Shown here: one piece after another, positions 50,326 to 59,612 of the stretch
Layout: every line of letters starts with the position of its first letter
How positions within the stretch are numbered: position 1 is the stretch's first letter
Assembly (NCBI GenBank): GCA_023388935.1
Contig: JAEWFG010000006.1
Span: forward strand, 1-64,000
Length of the DNA stretch: 64,000 bases
Direction: 5' to 3'
Origin: Pseudomonadota bacterium
GTDB taxonomy: Bacteria; Pseudomonadota; Alphaproteobacteria; Rhizobiales; Xanthobacteraceae
Translations under genes and position numbers: made by a program
The notes under the pieces: generated by a model
What the model was told of the DNA's origin: nothing
What the model saw: the letters and a program-made list of their open reading frames with translations, nothing else
The model's database searches: none

Positions 50326-51654
50326 ATGCCTATTGGTGAGTTTGGCGGCGCGCCGCCCCTGGCGGCGGAAGGCAGTCCGGTCCTGACGACGCCGATGTAC
50401 TGGATGTACGAGATGGCGCACGCCTCTCTCAATCCGGCGCGCGCGGTCACCGACGCGACCAAGCTGCTGTTTCAGAATCCCCTCAATCCCTGGGCGCGCA
50501 CCGAGGTCGGCAAGTCGGTTGCTGCGGCCTGCGAGTTGTTCGAGCGCACCACGCGCCGCTACGGCAAGCCGGAATGGGGCCTCGACGACACCGAGGTCAA
50601 CGGCATCCGCGTTCCCGTCGAGATCCGCTCGGTCTGGGAAAAACCGTTCTGCCGCCTGCTCTACTTCGATCGCAAGTTCGCCCGTCCGCTACGCAGCCCG
50701 CAGCCGCGCGTGCTGATCGTCGCGCCGATGTCCGGCCACTATGCGACGCTGCTGCGCGGCACGGTCGAAGCATTCCTGCCGGCGCATGAGGTCTACATCA
50801 CCGACTGGGCCGATGCCCGCATGGTGCCGCTCAGCGACGGCCGCTTCGATCTCGACGACTACATCGACTACGTCATCGAGATGCTGCACGTCCTCGGCGG
50901 CAACACCCATGTGATGGCGGTGTGCCAGCCCTCCGTGCCCGTCGTCGCTGCCGTGTCAATCATGGAAGCGCGGCGCGATCCCTTCGTGCCGACCTCGATG
51001 ACGCTGATGGGCGGCCCGATCGACACGCGCCGCAATCCGACCGCGGTGAACAAGCTTGCCCAGGAACGCGGCATCGACTGGTTCCGCAACACCGTCATCA
51101 CCAAGGTGCCGTTCCCGCATCCCGGCATGATGCGCGACGTCTACCCGGGCTTCCTGCAGCTCAACGGCTTCATCAGCATGAATCTCGACCGGCACATGGA
51201 CGCCCACAAGCGTCTCTTCGCCAATCTGGTGAAGGGTGACGGCGACCTCGTCGACAAGCATCGCGACTTCTACGACGAATATCTCGCGGTGATGGATCTC
51301 CCCGCCGAGTATTATCTGCAGACGGTCGACACCGTGTTCGTGAAGCACGCGCTGCCGAAGGGCGAGATGACCCATCGTGGAACTCGCGTTGATCCCTCCA
51401 AGATCACGCGCGTCGCGCTGATGACGGTCGAAGGTGAGAACGACGACATCTCCGGGCTCGGTCAGACCGAAGCAACGCACACATTGTGCAGTTCGATCCC
51501 CGATCATCGCCGCGTTCATTACGTCCAGAAGGGCGTCGGACATTACGGCGTGTTCAACGGATCGCGATTCAAGTCGGAGATCGTGCCGCGAATTCACGAC
51601 TTCATGGTCACGGCTGCGAATCCCAACGCATCGCAGGCTCTCGCGGCCGAATAG
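50326..51654 (+). CDS. phaZ: Intracellular polyhydroxyalkanoate depolymerase
   Basis: The protein has 442 residues and no signal peptide. It matches the intracellular PhaZ type: nucleophile C200 in AVCQPSVPVV instead of Ser, a PMSGHYATLLRGTV segment and a C-terminal His region (GVGHYGVFNG). It mobilises PHB granules to 3-hydroxybutyrate oligomers. A GC-rich hairpin follows (51685-51715). Together with the esterase at 38753 this gives two PHA-depolymerase-type genes in the window. Confidence 0.93.
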   Translation: MPIGEFGGAPPLAAEGSPVLTTPMYWMYEMAHASLNPARAVTDATKLLFQNPLNPWARTEVGKSVAAACELFERTTRRYGKPEWGLDDTEVNGIRVPVEIRSVWEKPFCRLLYFDRKFARPLRSPQPRVLIVAPMSGHYATLLRGTVEAFLPAHEVYITDWADARMVPLSDGRFDLDDYIDYVIEMLHVLGGNTHVMAVCQPSVPVVAAVSIMEARRDPFVPTSMTLMGGPIDTRRNPTAVNKLAQERGIDWFRNTVITKVPFPHPGMMRDVYPGFLQLNGFISMNLDRHMDAHKRLFANLVKGDGDLVDKHRDFYDEYLAVMDLPAEYYLQTVDTVFVKHALPKGEMTHRGTRVDPSKITRVALMTVEGENDDISGLGQTEATHTLCSSIPDHRRVHYVQKGVGHYGVFNGSRFKSEIVPRIHDFMVTAANPNASQALAAE

Positions 51655-51684
51655 ACGCGTTTTTCGGCTTTCCCGTCGAAAATT

Positions 51685-51715
51685 CAGGCCCTGCCGGAGG
51701 CTCCGACGGGGCCTG
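51685..51715 (+). terminator. Hairpin after phaZ
   Basis: CAGGCCC and GGGCCTG arms with an inner CGGAG/CTCCG pair, 31 bases after the stop codon. No T-run follows, so it may be a weak terminator. Confidence 0.4.
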
Positions 51716-51946
51716 GTTCCCTTCAGATTCGAGGTATTTAGGTAGCTTTATAGGAGTGAGTCTCCGCTCACCCCTTGCATGCATCCAGTGGGGGCGAAAA
51801 AACCGGGTTCCAACCCCAGTCTGTAGGGTCTCCCGGGCGCCAGACCCCTGTATATTGGGCAAATGATTTGTTTTTGCGCCGAGCGCTTTCCCTGGCGGCG
51901 GTTATGGCAGAATCCGGGCGAACTCCTGCTCCCCGGACTGACAGAC

Positions 51947-52702
51947 ATGGCCACTCGCGCTCTCCTTTATCGGCGCCCCCACGAACCGAAGACCCTCCTG
52001 ATCACCCATGGATCGCAATTCTTTGCGATTCGGCTGCGCCGACACCGTCGAGCGCGCCGCTATACGCTCAGAATTCATCCGAGCGATCGCGAAGCCATCC
52101 TCACCATGCCGCCGCGTGGCACGCTGGTCGAAGCAAAGGATTTCGCGCAGCGTCATGGTGCGTGGATCGCGGCACGCCTCGGTCGCTTGCCGAAGGCCGC
52201 GCCGTTTCAACCTGGCACAGTGATACCGCTTCGCGGCGCCTCTCACCGCATCGTTCATCGCGCCGGCACGCGTGGCACGGTGTGGACCGAGGTGCGCGAC
52301 TCCGGTGAACGCATCCTCTGCGTCGCCGGCGGGGTCGAACATGTCGACCGCCGCGTCAGCGACTTCCTCAAGCGCGAGGCACGCCGCGATCTCCAGCGTT
52401 CGGCGGAAGCCTATGCCGCCGAGCTCGGCGTCAAGGTCAAGCGGCTCTCGATCCGCGATCAGTCCAGCCGCTGGGGCTCCTGCACCTCGGCGGGCTCGCT
52501 CTCGTTCTCCTGGCGCCTGATCCTCGCGCCCCCCTACGTGCTCGACTATCTCGCCGCGCACGAAGTCGCCCATCTGGTCGAAATGAACCATTCGGCGCGG
52601 TTCTGGCGCGTCTGCGGGAAGGTCTGTCCGTCGATGGAGCGCGCCAAGAATTGGCTCGATACCCACGGCAACGATCTGCACCGCTACGGGGTCGAGGATT
52701 AG
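51947..52702 (+). CDS. YgjP/DUF45-type M48-like metallopeptidase
   Basis: The protein has 251 residues. The zinc site is AAHEVAHLVEMNHSARFW with H205, E206 and H209. The SSRWGSCTSAGSLSFSWRL motif precedes it, diagnostic of the YgjP/DUF45 (SprT-like) family. The N-terminal arginine-rich region (RLRRHRRARRYTLRIH) is also typical. Function in bacteria is poorly known. The frame could start at 51863 (28 more residues), but ATG 51947 fits family length better. Confidence 0.87.
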   Translation: MATRALLYRRPHEPKTLLITHGSQFFAIRLRRHRRARRYTLRIHPSDREAILTMPPRGTLVEAKDFAQRHGAWIAARLGRLPKAAPFQPGTVIPLRGASHRIVHRAGTRGTVWTEVRDSGERILCVAGGVEHVDRRVSDFLKREARRDLQRSAEAYAAELGVKVKRLSIRDQSSRWGSCTSAGSLSFSWRLILAPPYVLDYLAAHEVAHLVEMNHSARFWRVCGKVCPSMERAKNWLDTHGNDLHRYGVED

Positions 52703-53028
52703 GCCTCGCTGCAAACCCAACACTCGCTGTCGTCGCCCGGCTTGACCGGGCGACCCAGTACGCCGCGGCAGCGGTTTTGAATCTCGATGTCTCAGAATAC
52801 TGGATTCCCCGCCTTCGCGGGGAATGACAGTGGAGAACGAGGCGACAGCAACGCGTTTTGCGCGACTTTTGCCTCACGCAACGAAGATCGCGCGGCATCC
52901 CTCATTTGCCCCGCCACATCAAAGCTTTCGCGCAATCCACCGCGCGCCACGCCGGCAATCACCGGCTACTGTGCATGGGGTTGTTTTCGCGATTCTTGTT
53001 TTGAGGTCACGAGGACCCCAGGCCGAAC
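52703..53028. other. Gap between metallopeptidase and PBP1A genes
   Basis: Apart from the palindromic repeat at 52728-52836 it contains no gene I can support. Confidence 0.5.
52728..52836. repeat. Compound palindromic repeat
   Basis: Contains GTCGCCCGGCTTGACCGGGC, CCAGTACGCCGCGGC, and then TACTGGA with CCCCGCCTTCGCGGGG and AATGACAGTGG. The CCAGTA/TACTGG pair and both hairpins make it self-complementary. The right half matches the partial copy at 115-150. Confidence 0.7.
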
Positions 53029-55233
53029 CTACCGATTTCCGCCAAACAGGCGGTCCATCAGCCAGCCGTCCAGCCCCGGCGCTGCTTCCGGCCGTACGGC
53101 GGCGCGCGTCGGCGCCGGGCGATAGGTGCCATTATTGGCAGGAGCAGATGGTGGCGCTGTCGGCGGCGATACCTGCGATCCTGCCTGCGCGAGATTCGAC
53201 AGACCCCAGTTGGCTTGTGCGTTCGGCAAGGCTGCGACCGGCACACCCTCGTGCGCCGTGCGCATGAAGTGCGACCAGACCTCAACCGGCAGGCCGCCAC
53301 CAGTCGCCTTCTTCGTCGGCGAGTTGTCGTCATTGCCGAGCCAGACGCCGGTGACGAGGTTTGCGGTGTAGCCGACGAACCAGGCGTCGCGGTAATCCTG
53401 GCTGGTTCCGGTCTTGCCGGCTGCCATCCAGCCCGGAATCTCCGCTTTCTTGGCAGTGCCGTTGATCAGGGTCTCCCGCATCATCGTGTTCATCATCCCG
53501 ACATAGCGCGGGTCGATCACCTGATTGCGCTCCTCGGGCTGGCGCATGTAGAGCAGCTTGCCGTCGAGTGTCTTGATCCGCCTCACCACATGCGGCGACA
53601 CCGCGAAGCCGCCATTGGCGAACGGCGCATAGGCGCCAACCAGTTCGACGACCGACACTTCGGAGGTGCCGAGCGCGATCGAGGCGTTGGGCTCGAGCTT
53701 CGAGGAGATGCCGAGCCGGTGCGCGGTGCGCACCACGTTCTTCGGCCCAACTTCGAGGCCGAGGCGAATCGCGACCGTGTTGAGCGACATCGCGAGCGCC
53801 TGCGTCAGCGTCACCGGGCCGAAATATTCGTGGGTGTAGTTCTCGGGCTTCCAGCCCTTGACCTCGATCGGCGCGTCCTGGCGGACGGTGTCCGGCGTCA
53901 GACCCTGCTCGAGCGCGGTCAGATAGACGAACGGCTTGAACGAGGAGCCCGGCTGGCGCTTGGCGGTGACCGCGCGGTTGTACTGGCTGTCGGAATAGTT
54001 CCGGCCGCCCACCATGGCACGCACGGCGCCGTCAGGCGTCATAGCCACCAGTGCGCCCTGACTGACATTGAACTTCACGCTCTTGGCCGCGAGTTCGTCG
54101 ATGATGGCGGCTTCCGCCACGCTCTGCAGCTTTGGATCGATCGTGGTCTCGACGGTGATGCTCTCGTCGATCTGGCCGACGAGATCGTCGAGCACCTCGC
54201 CGATCCAGTCGGCGACGTAGTTGACCGTGCCGGCGCCGACCGGCTTCACATTGTAGGAGGGATGACCGATCGAGGCCTGTGCCTGCGCTTGCGTGATGAA
54301 TTTCGCGTCGGCCATCGCCGCGAGCACGATCTGCGCGCGCTGCTCGGCGCCTTCCGGATTACGGTTGGGCGCGAGCCGCGATGGCGATTTGACGAGACCG
54401 GCCAGCATCGCGGCTTCGGCGATCGTCACGTTCTTCGCCGACTTGCCGAAATAGCGCTGCGCGGCTGCCTCGACGCCATAGGCGCCCGAGCCGAAATAGA
54501 CGCGGTTGAGATAGAGCTCCAGGATCTCGTTCTTGGAATGCTTGCGCTCCAGCCAGATCGCAAGCTCCGCCTCCTGCAGCTTGCGCTGCACGGTGCGCTC
54601 CTGGGTCAGGAACAGGTTTTTCGCGAGCTGTTGCGTCAGCGTCGAGCCGCCCTGCGACACGCCGCGATGAAGCACGTTGGTGACGAGCGCGCGCAGGATG
54701 CCTACGGGATCGATGCCGAAATGCGAATAGAAGCGGCGGTCCTCGATGGCGATGAACGCCTTGGGCAGATAAGGCGGCAGGTCCTTCAGCGAGACATTGG
54801 CGCCGGCCATCTCGCCGCGCTGCGCCAGCATGCTGCCGTCGATGCCGACGATCTGGATCGTCGGCGGACGCTTTGGAATCTCCAGCGACTGGATCGGCGG
54901 CAGATGGGCGCCGACCCAGACCACGACGCCGGTCACGGCGATCGCGCCCCACAGGCCAAGCACCGCGCCCCAATAGACGAGGCGACCGAGGCTGAAGCCT
55001 CCGCGCGACTTCAACCGGCGTTTGGCGCCGCTGCGGCTTGCCTGCGCCTTCCGCTCGCGCGGCGGCTCATCGTCGGAATCATCGCTTCGACGCTTGGATG
55101 ATTTCGCAGACTTCTTCGGCTTGTCCTCGGCATTGGGGATGCGGTCCGCCGCCGTCAGGCGCAGATCGGCGAGCGCCGCGGGCAAGCCGAACAGCGGCTC
55201 TTTCCGCCCACCCTTTTTCTTTCCCCACGCCAT
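53029..55233 (-). CDS. mrcA: Penicillin-binding protein 1A (bifunctional class A PBP)
   Basis: The protein has 734 residues. A basic cytoplasmic tail with acidic/basic low-complexity sequence (40-80) precedes one membrane helix (about 88-110). A transglycosylase domain follows with catalytic E164 in IEDRRFYSHFG. The transpeptidase domain has S430-x-x-K433 (GSSFKP), SLN and KTGTSQDY. It polymerises and cross-links peptidoglycan. ATG 55233 is preferred to a TTG two codons upstream. Confidence 0.95.
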   Translation of the reverse strand: MAWGKKKGGRKEPLFGLPAALADLRLTAADRIPNAEDKPKKSAKSSKRRSDDSDDEPPRERKAQASRSGAKRRLKSRGGFSLGRLVYWGAVLGLWGAIAVTGVVVWVGAHLPPIQSLEIPKRPPTIQIVGIDGSMLAQRGEMAGANVSLKDLPPYLPKAFIAIEDRRFYSHFGIDPVGILRALVTNVLHRGVSQGGSTLTQQLAKNLFLTQERTVQRKLQEAELAIWLERKHSKNEILELYLNRVYFGSGAYGVEAAAQRYFGKSAKNVTIAEAAMLAGLVKSPSRLAPNRNPEGAEQRAQIVLAAMADAKFITQAQAQASIGHPSYNVKPVGAGTVNYVADWIGEVLDDLVGQIDESITVETTIDPKLQSVAEAAIIDELAAKSVKFNVSQGALVAMTPDGAVRAMVGGRNYSDSQYNRAVTAKRQPGSSFKPFVYLTALEQGLTPDTVRQDAPIEVKGWKPENYTHEYFGPVTLTQALAMSLNTVAIRLGLEVGPKNVVRTAHRLGISSKLEPNASIALGTSEVSVVELVGAYAPFANGGFAVSPHVVRRIKTLDGKLLYMRQPEERNQVIDPRYVGMMNTMMRETLINGTAKKAEIPGWMAAGKTGTSQDYRDAWFVGYTANLVTGVWLGNDDNSPTKKATGGGLPVEVWSHFMRTAHEGVPVAALPNAQANWGLSNLAQAGSQVSPPTAPPSAPANNGTYRPAPTRAAVRPEAAPGLDGWLMDRLFGGNR

Positions 55234-55400
55234 ACGCAAAACGCCCGGTCAACCCGCTCCGCCGCACGCTAGCGGTCGCTGTTTAAGGCCCGGTTACCCC
55301 GTGCTTAACGTCTGATTAGGAGGTGGGGCATTCGCCTGCCGCAGTTCCGCTCATCAGGCTCCGGAGCTAGGATTGCAGCAATCAAGAAGAGGGAACTCGT

Positions 55401-55827
55401 ATGGGCCATATCGATCCGACCAAGGAGATCTTCGCGCAATTCCGGGATAACGACCGCCAGGGTCCGATCCACATGCTCAATCTGGTGCGCTTGCGCAAAG
55501 AGGCTGCCTACCCGGACGGCCGCAAGGCGAGCGGCGCGGAAGCCCTATGCCGCCTATGGCCGCGAGAGCGGCCCGGTGTTCGAGCGCCTCGGCGGCCGCA
55601 TCGTCTGGCAAGGCAGGTTCGAGCTGATGCTGATCGGTCCGCAGGACGAGCGGTGGGACCATTGCTTCATCGCCGAATATCCAAGCGTTGCAGCCTTCGT
55701 CGAGATGATCCGCGATCCCGTCTATCGCGAAGCGGTGAAACACCGGCAGGCGGCGGTGGAAGATTCGCGGCTGATCCGGCACGCCGTGCTGCCGGTCGGG
55801 AAGAATTTTGGGGAGATACCGGCGTAG
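55401..55827 (+). pseudogene. DUF1330-like gene with a one-base frameshift
   Basis: From ATG 55401 the frame reads MGHIDPTKEIFAQF...GRKASGAEA, then turns to unrelated Arg-rich sequence. The +1 frame continues the family with YAAYGRESGPVFERLGGRIV and ends at TAG 55827 (NFGEIPA). The break is at the CCC run 55543-55545 and is repaired by removing one C. The repaired product would be about 141 residues. It is either a real pseudogene or a sequencing error. Confidence 0.8.
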
Positions 55828-55966
55828 AGGCCAGCATTGGGAATCTCTCTCCGTCATCCCCGCGCAACGGCGAAGCCGTTGTCGCTGGAGGTGCAAGCCT
55901 TGATATGTGAGCCTCGAAGGGTGACGGTGATGGAGCGGCCTCGCAGCCGATTTGCGTGGCGAAGCC

Positions 55967-55997
55967 CAAAAAAATCGGCGGCCCGCAGGCCGCCGAT
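55967..55997 (-). terminator. Rho-independent terminator of the binding-protein gene
   Basis: Read on the minus strand, ATCGGCGGCC-TGCG-GGCCGCCGAT is followed by a T-run of seven. It starts 20 bases after the stop of the 56018 gene. This is the clearest intrinsic terminator in the window. Confidence 0.9.
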
Positions 55998-56017
55998 GGC
56001 ATTGCAGAGTCCAACCA

Positions 56018-57244
56018 CTAACCCGCCGGGCTGGCATCCTCCAGGATCGGACCGAACAGCTCCCAGCGCTCGCCGTTGAACTTCATCATCTGAAGCTGCT
56101 TGTTGACGCGGTAGTCGGTCGCCGAGGTATTGGCCTTGATGCCGGGCAGCCCGACGTCGCCGGTAACGTCCTTCAGCGAAGCGGCCTGCTTCATGACGTT
56201 CTCGCGCGTCAGGTTGTCGCCGCACTGCTGCAGCACGTGGGCCAGGAGCTGGGCGGTGCCGTAGCCGTAGGTGTTGAAGTTCGAGTCCTTGTCGCCGTCC
56301 GGATAGTACTTCGCCATGAAGTCGAAATACTTCTTCATGCCGGCGTCATCCTTCCAGGTCGGATCGAGCGGATCCTTGCCGTAGTTGACGCTGATGACGC
56401 CCTTGGCCGCGTCGAGACCGGCGGGCTTCATCACCGCGCCGACCGACGTGGCGTTGATGTCGACGATCTGCACGGGATGCCAGCCCATCTCGGCGATCTT
56501 CTTGATCGCCTGTGCTGCCTGCTTCGGCGTGGTGGCGCTGAAGAACAGGTCGGCGCCGGCGTCCTTGATCTTGAGGATCTGCGAATCGACGGTCGGATCG
56601 GAGACTTCGTAGGACGCTTCCGTCACGATCATCTTGGCTGCCTTGTCGCCGAGGCCGGCCTTCATGCCGCTCAGATAGTCCTTGCCGAGGTCGTCGTTCT
56701 GATAGAGCACGCCGATCTTCGCGTTAGGGTGCTCCTTCAGGATGTACTGACCGTAGATGCGGCCCTCGACGAAGTAGTTCGGGTTGTAACCCATGGTCCA
56801 CGGGAAGTTCTTCGGGTCCGTGAACCTCGAGGCGCCGGTCGCCGCGAACAGCTGCGGCACCTTCTTGGAATTGAGATATTTCTGTACGGCTGCGTTCGAG
56901 GGTGTGCCGATGATCTGGAAGGTCAGCAGCACCTCGTCGCTCTCGACGAGCTTGCGCACCTGCTCCACGGCCTTCGGCGGCGAATAGGCGTCGTCGTACT
57001 GGATCAGGTTGATCTTGCGGCCGTTGATGCCGCCCTGGTCGTTGAGCATCTTGAAATAGGCGGCCTGGGCCTTGCCGATCGAAGCATAGGCCGATGCAGG
57101 TCCCGAGAACGGCACGGTCTGGCCGATCTTGATCTCGGTGTCGCTGGCGCCCGGATCATATTTTTTCTGGGCATTGGCCGCAGAGACTGACAGCGCGAGG
57201 GTCAGCGCCGTCGCCGCGGCCAGATGCAGACTTCCATTCCTCAT
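56018..57244 (-). CDS. ABC transporter substrate-binding protein, LivK-like (tandem copy 1)
   Basis: The protein has 408 residues with a signal peptide (to ANA, about residue 26) and then QKKYDPGASDTEIKIGQTVP, a type-I periplasmic binding protein for amino acids, amides or related ligands. It is closely similar along the whole length to the next gene (57423-58649). No permease or ATPase gene is adjacent, so it must use a transporter encoded elsewhere. The start is ATG 57244, with GAGGAA upstream; a TTG lies at 57250. Confidence 0.93.
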   Translation of the reverse strand: MRNGSLHLAAATALTLALSVSAANAQKKYDPGASDTEIKIGQTVPFSGPASAYASIGKAQAAYFKMLNDQGGINGRKINLIQYDDAYSPPKAVEQVRKLVESDEVLLTFQIIGTPSNAAVQKYLNSKKVPQLFAATGASRFTDPKNFPWTMGYNPNYFVEGRIYGQYILKEHPNAKIGVLYQNDDLGKDYLSGMKAGLGDKAAKMIVTEASYEVSDPTVDSQILKIKDAGADLFFSATTPKQAAQAIKKIAEMGWHPVQIVDINATSVGAVMKPAGLDAAKGVISVNYGKDPLDPTWKDDAGMKKYFDFMAKYYPDGDKDSNFNTYGYGTAQLLAHVLQQCGDNLTRENVMKQAASLKDVTGDVGLPGIKANTSATDYRVNKQLQMMKFNGERWELFGPILEDASPAG

Positions 57245-57370
57245 TCGCAATTTCCTCAGTGTGTTATTGTCGATGATCGATCGGGCGCACTGCTATGCGC
57301 CCGACGCCATCGCTGTGCGGGAGTGTGGAGGAATCATTGCTGCGACGCAAGGCGACGAAGTGCCCATCGT

Positions 57371-57408
57371 TCGTAGGGTAGGTTAAGCTTTGTTAACCGA
57401 CCCTACGA
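57371..57408 (-). terminator. Long hairpin after the tandem copy 2 gene
   Basis: TCGTAGGGT...ACCCTACGA plus an inner GGTTAA/TTAACC pair gives a nearly continuous stem. It begins 14 bases after the stop at 57423 on the minus strand. It resembles a dispersed CGTAGGGTGGGTTA repeat and may be one, and it could terminate or stabilise the transcript. Confidence 0.55.
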
Positions 57409-57422
57409 GATCAGCCTTAGAA

Positions 57423-58649
57423 CTAGCCCGACGATCCCGTGTCCTCGATGATCGGTCCGAACAGCTCCCAGCGTTCGCCGTTGAACCTCATCATCTGCAT
57501 CTGCTTGTTGACCCGATAATCGTTCGGTCCGGTGTTGATCTTGATGCCGGGCAGCGCGAGGCTTGGGATGTAGCCCTTGACGTTGGCGACCTGCTTCATG
57601 ACGTTCTCGCGCGTCAGGTCATCGCCGCATTGCTTCAGAACCTGCACCAGAAGCTCGGCCACCGAATAGCCGTAGGTGTTGACCGTGTTGAGCTTGTCGC
57701 CCTCAGGAAAATACTTGTCCATGAAGGCGAAGAAGGCCTTTAGGCCCGGATCGTCCTTCCATTGCGGGTCGCTCGGTTCCTTGCCGTAGTTGGTCGAGAT
57801 GATCCCTTTGGAGATGTCGAGACCAGCCGGCTTCAGCGTTGCCGAGATCGGGCTCGCGTTGATGTCGAGGATGTGCACCGGCGTCCAGCCGAGATCGGCG
57901 AGCTTCTTGATCGCCTGTGCCGCGAATTTCGGCGTCGAGGCATCATAGAACAGGTCGGCGCCCAGCGACTTCAGCTTGACCACCTGCGAGTCCACCGTCG
58001 GATCGGTGACCTCGTAGGACTCCTCGCCGACGATCATGCTGGCGGCCTTGCCGCCAAGTCCGTTCTTCAGACCCGCGAGATAGTCGCGGCCCATGTCGTC
58101 GTTCTGGTAGAGCACGCCGATCTTGGCATTGGGGTGATTGGCGAGAATGTATTTGGCGTAGATACGCCCCTCGGAGACGTAGTTTGGATTGTAGGCGATG
58201 GTCCAGGGATAGTTCTGCGGATCGTTGAAACGCGCCGCGCCGGTCGAGGCCAGCAGCTGAGGCACCTTCTTGCCGTTGAGATATTTTTGCACGGCGGCGT
58301 TGGCTGCGGTGCCGATAAGCTGGAAGGTGAACAGCACTTCGTCGCCTTCGACGAGCTTACGCACCTGCTCGACAGTCTTCGGCGGCGAATAAGCGTCGTC
58401 ATACTGGATCAGGTTGATCTTGCGGCCGTTGATGCCGCCCTGGTCGTTGATCATCTTGAAGTAGGCGGCCTGGGTCTTTCCGATATTGGCGTAGACCGAA
58501 TAGGCGCCGGAGAACGGCACGGTCTGGCCGATCTTGATCTCGGTGTCGCTTGCGCCGACGTCGTACTTTTTCTGGGCGAGAGCTTGGTTGGCGGAGAACG
58601 CGAAGGCGAGCGCCGCCGTGGCAGCTATGAAGGCTCTGCGATTGCTCAT
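57423..58649 (-). CDS. ABC transporter substrate-binding protein, LivK-like (tandem copy 2)
   Basis: The protein has 408 residues, exactly the same length as its downstream paralogue. A signal peptide ends at ALA; the mature part begins QKKYDVGASDTEIKIG. The two share most segments (GGINGRKINLIQYDDAYSPP; VNKQMQMMRFNGERWELFGP). It has its own AGGAGGA ribosome binding site (ATG 58649) and its own hairpin at the end, so the two may be separately expressed with different ligand preferences. Confidence 0.93.
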   Translation of the reverse strand: MSNRRAFIAATAALAFAFSANQALAQKKYDVGASDTEIKIGQTVPFSGAYSVYANIGKTQAAYFKMINDQGGINGRKINLIQYDDAYSPPKTVEQVRKLVEGDEVLFTFQLIGTAANAAVQKYLNGKKVPQLLASTGAARFNDPQNYPWTIAYNPNYVSEGRIYAKYILANHPNAKIGVLYQNDDMGRDYLAGLKNGLGGKAASMIVGEESYEVTDPTVDSQVVKLKSLGADLFYDASTPKFAAQAIKKLADLGWTPVHILDINASPISATLKPAGLDISKGIISTNYGKEPSDPQWKDDPGLKAFFAFMDKYFPEGDKLNTVNTYGYSVAELLVQVLKQCGDDLTRENVMKQVANVKGYIPSLALPGIKINTGPNDYRVNKQMQMMRFNGERWELFGPIIEDTGSSG

Positions 58650-58939
58650 GTTGGATTGTTCCTCCTGGTGGGATTTTGGGTCGACGGTCTTTTTCCCGTT
58701 GATTGCAACGGTCGCCATCGCTGCCGAAGATTGTGGAGGAAGGTCCGGCGGCGCGCAAGTATCGCGGCGCTGCGCTGTAGCGTCTTAGGTCAGGAACAAT
58801 GCAACCAGCGCGACCGCCGCCGGCAGGGGCCGGCACGATCCGGACCAAGTTGAGCTCCCCCAAAGCGTCAGCTTTCGGGTGGACGGTAGCACATGCGGTA
58901 TGGCACGCACGATGCGTGTTCCAATGCAACGGTGTCGCA

Positions 58940-59470
58940 ATGGCCGCTCGATCAACCGACACGCCTGAACGCTTCTATCTCGATCGCATGGCAACGCCGA
59001 TCGGGACCGCCCTGCTCGTCACCGATGCCGGGGGCGCGTTGCGCGCGCTCGACTGGGAGGACTACGAACACCGCATGCGCGAGCTCTTGCGCCTGCATTA
59101 CGGCGCGGTGGATCTCCGTGATCAGCCTGCGCCCGCGGAAATGCGGACCGCGCTGTCGGACTATTTCGAAGGCGATCTCGGTCGGCTCCTGGCGATCGCA
59201 TGGCGTATTGCCGGCACCCCGTTCCAGCGCAAGGTCTGGACCGCGCTTGCGCAAATCCCCGCGGGAACCACACTCAGCTATGGCGCGCTGGCGGCAAGGC
59301 TGGACATGCCCAAAGCCGTGCGCGCCGTCGGCCACGCCAACGGCTCCAATCCGATCAGCGTGGTGCTACCCTGTCACCGTTTGATCGGCGCGGATGGTTC
59401 GCTGGTGAAATACGGCGGCGGGCTGGAGCGCAAACGCTGGCTGCTGCGGCATGAAGGGGTGGAGGTTTGA
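58940..59470 (+). CDS. ogt: Methylated-DNA-protein-cysteine methyltransferase (Ogt/AGT)
   Basis: The protein has 176 residues. The active-site motif is VVLPCHRLIG with acceptor C145; the helix-turn-helix-like segment GTTLSYGALAARLDMPKAVR precedes it. It repairs O6-alkylguanine by suicide transfer. The N-terminal domain is of ordinary Ogt length. ATG 58940 starts the family sequence; the frame extends upstream to 58799 without family similarity. Confidence 0.92.
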   Translation: MAARSTDTPERFYLDRMATPIGTALLVTDAGGALRALDWEDYEHRMRELLRLHYGAVDLRDQPAPAEMRTALSDYFEGDLGRLLAIAWRIAGTPFQRKVWTALAQIPAGTTLSYGALAARLDMPKAVRAVGHANGSNPISVVLPCHRLIGADGSLVKYGGGLERKRWLLRHEGVEV

Positions 59471-59496
59471 AGGGCGTAGCGCGCCAATCTCTCCAC

Positions 59497-59606
59497 TCGT
59501 CATTCCGGGGCGCTGCGCAAGCGGCGAGCCCGTAATCCATCGGGCGTCACCGACGATGCGGATGAATGGATTCCGGGCTCGCGCTACGCGCGCCCCGGAA
59601 TGACGA
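59497..59606. repeat. Palindromic element with 17-bp perfect ends
   Basis: TCGTCATTCCGGGGCGC and GCGCCCCGGAATGACGA are perfect inverted copies, with an inner GGCGAGCCCGTAATCCAT / ATGGATTCCGGGCTCGC pair. It separates the convergent ogt and glnD genes. Confidence 0.85.
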
Positions 59607-59612
59607 GAGCTC

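Noticed and set aside
53215..55101. Plus-strand open frame of 628 codons
   Set aside because: Antisense to the PBP1A gene, whose catalytic motifs are all intact; the plus frame is shadow-like.
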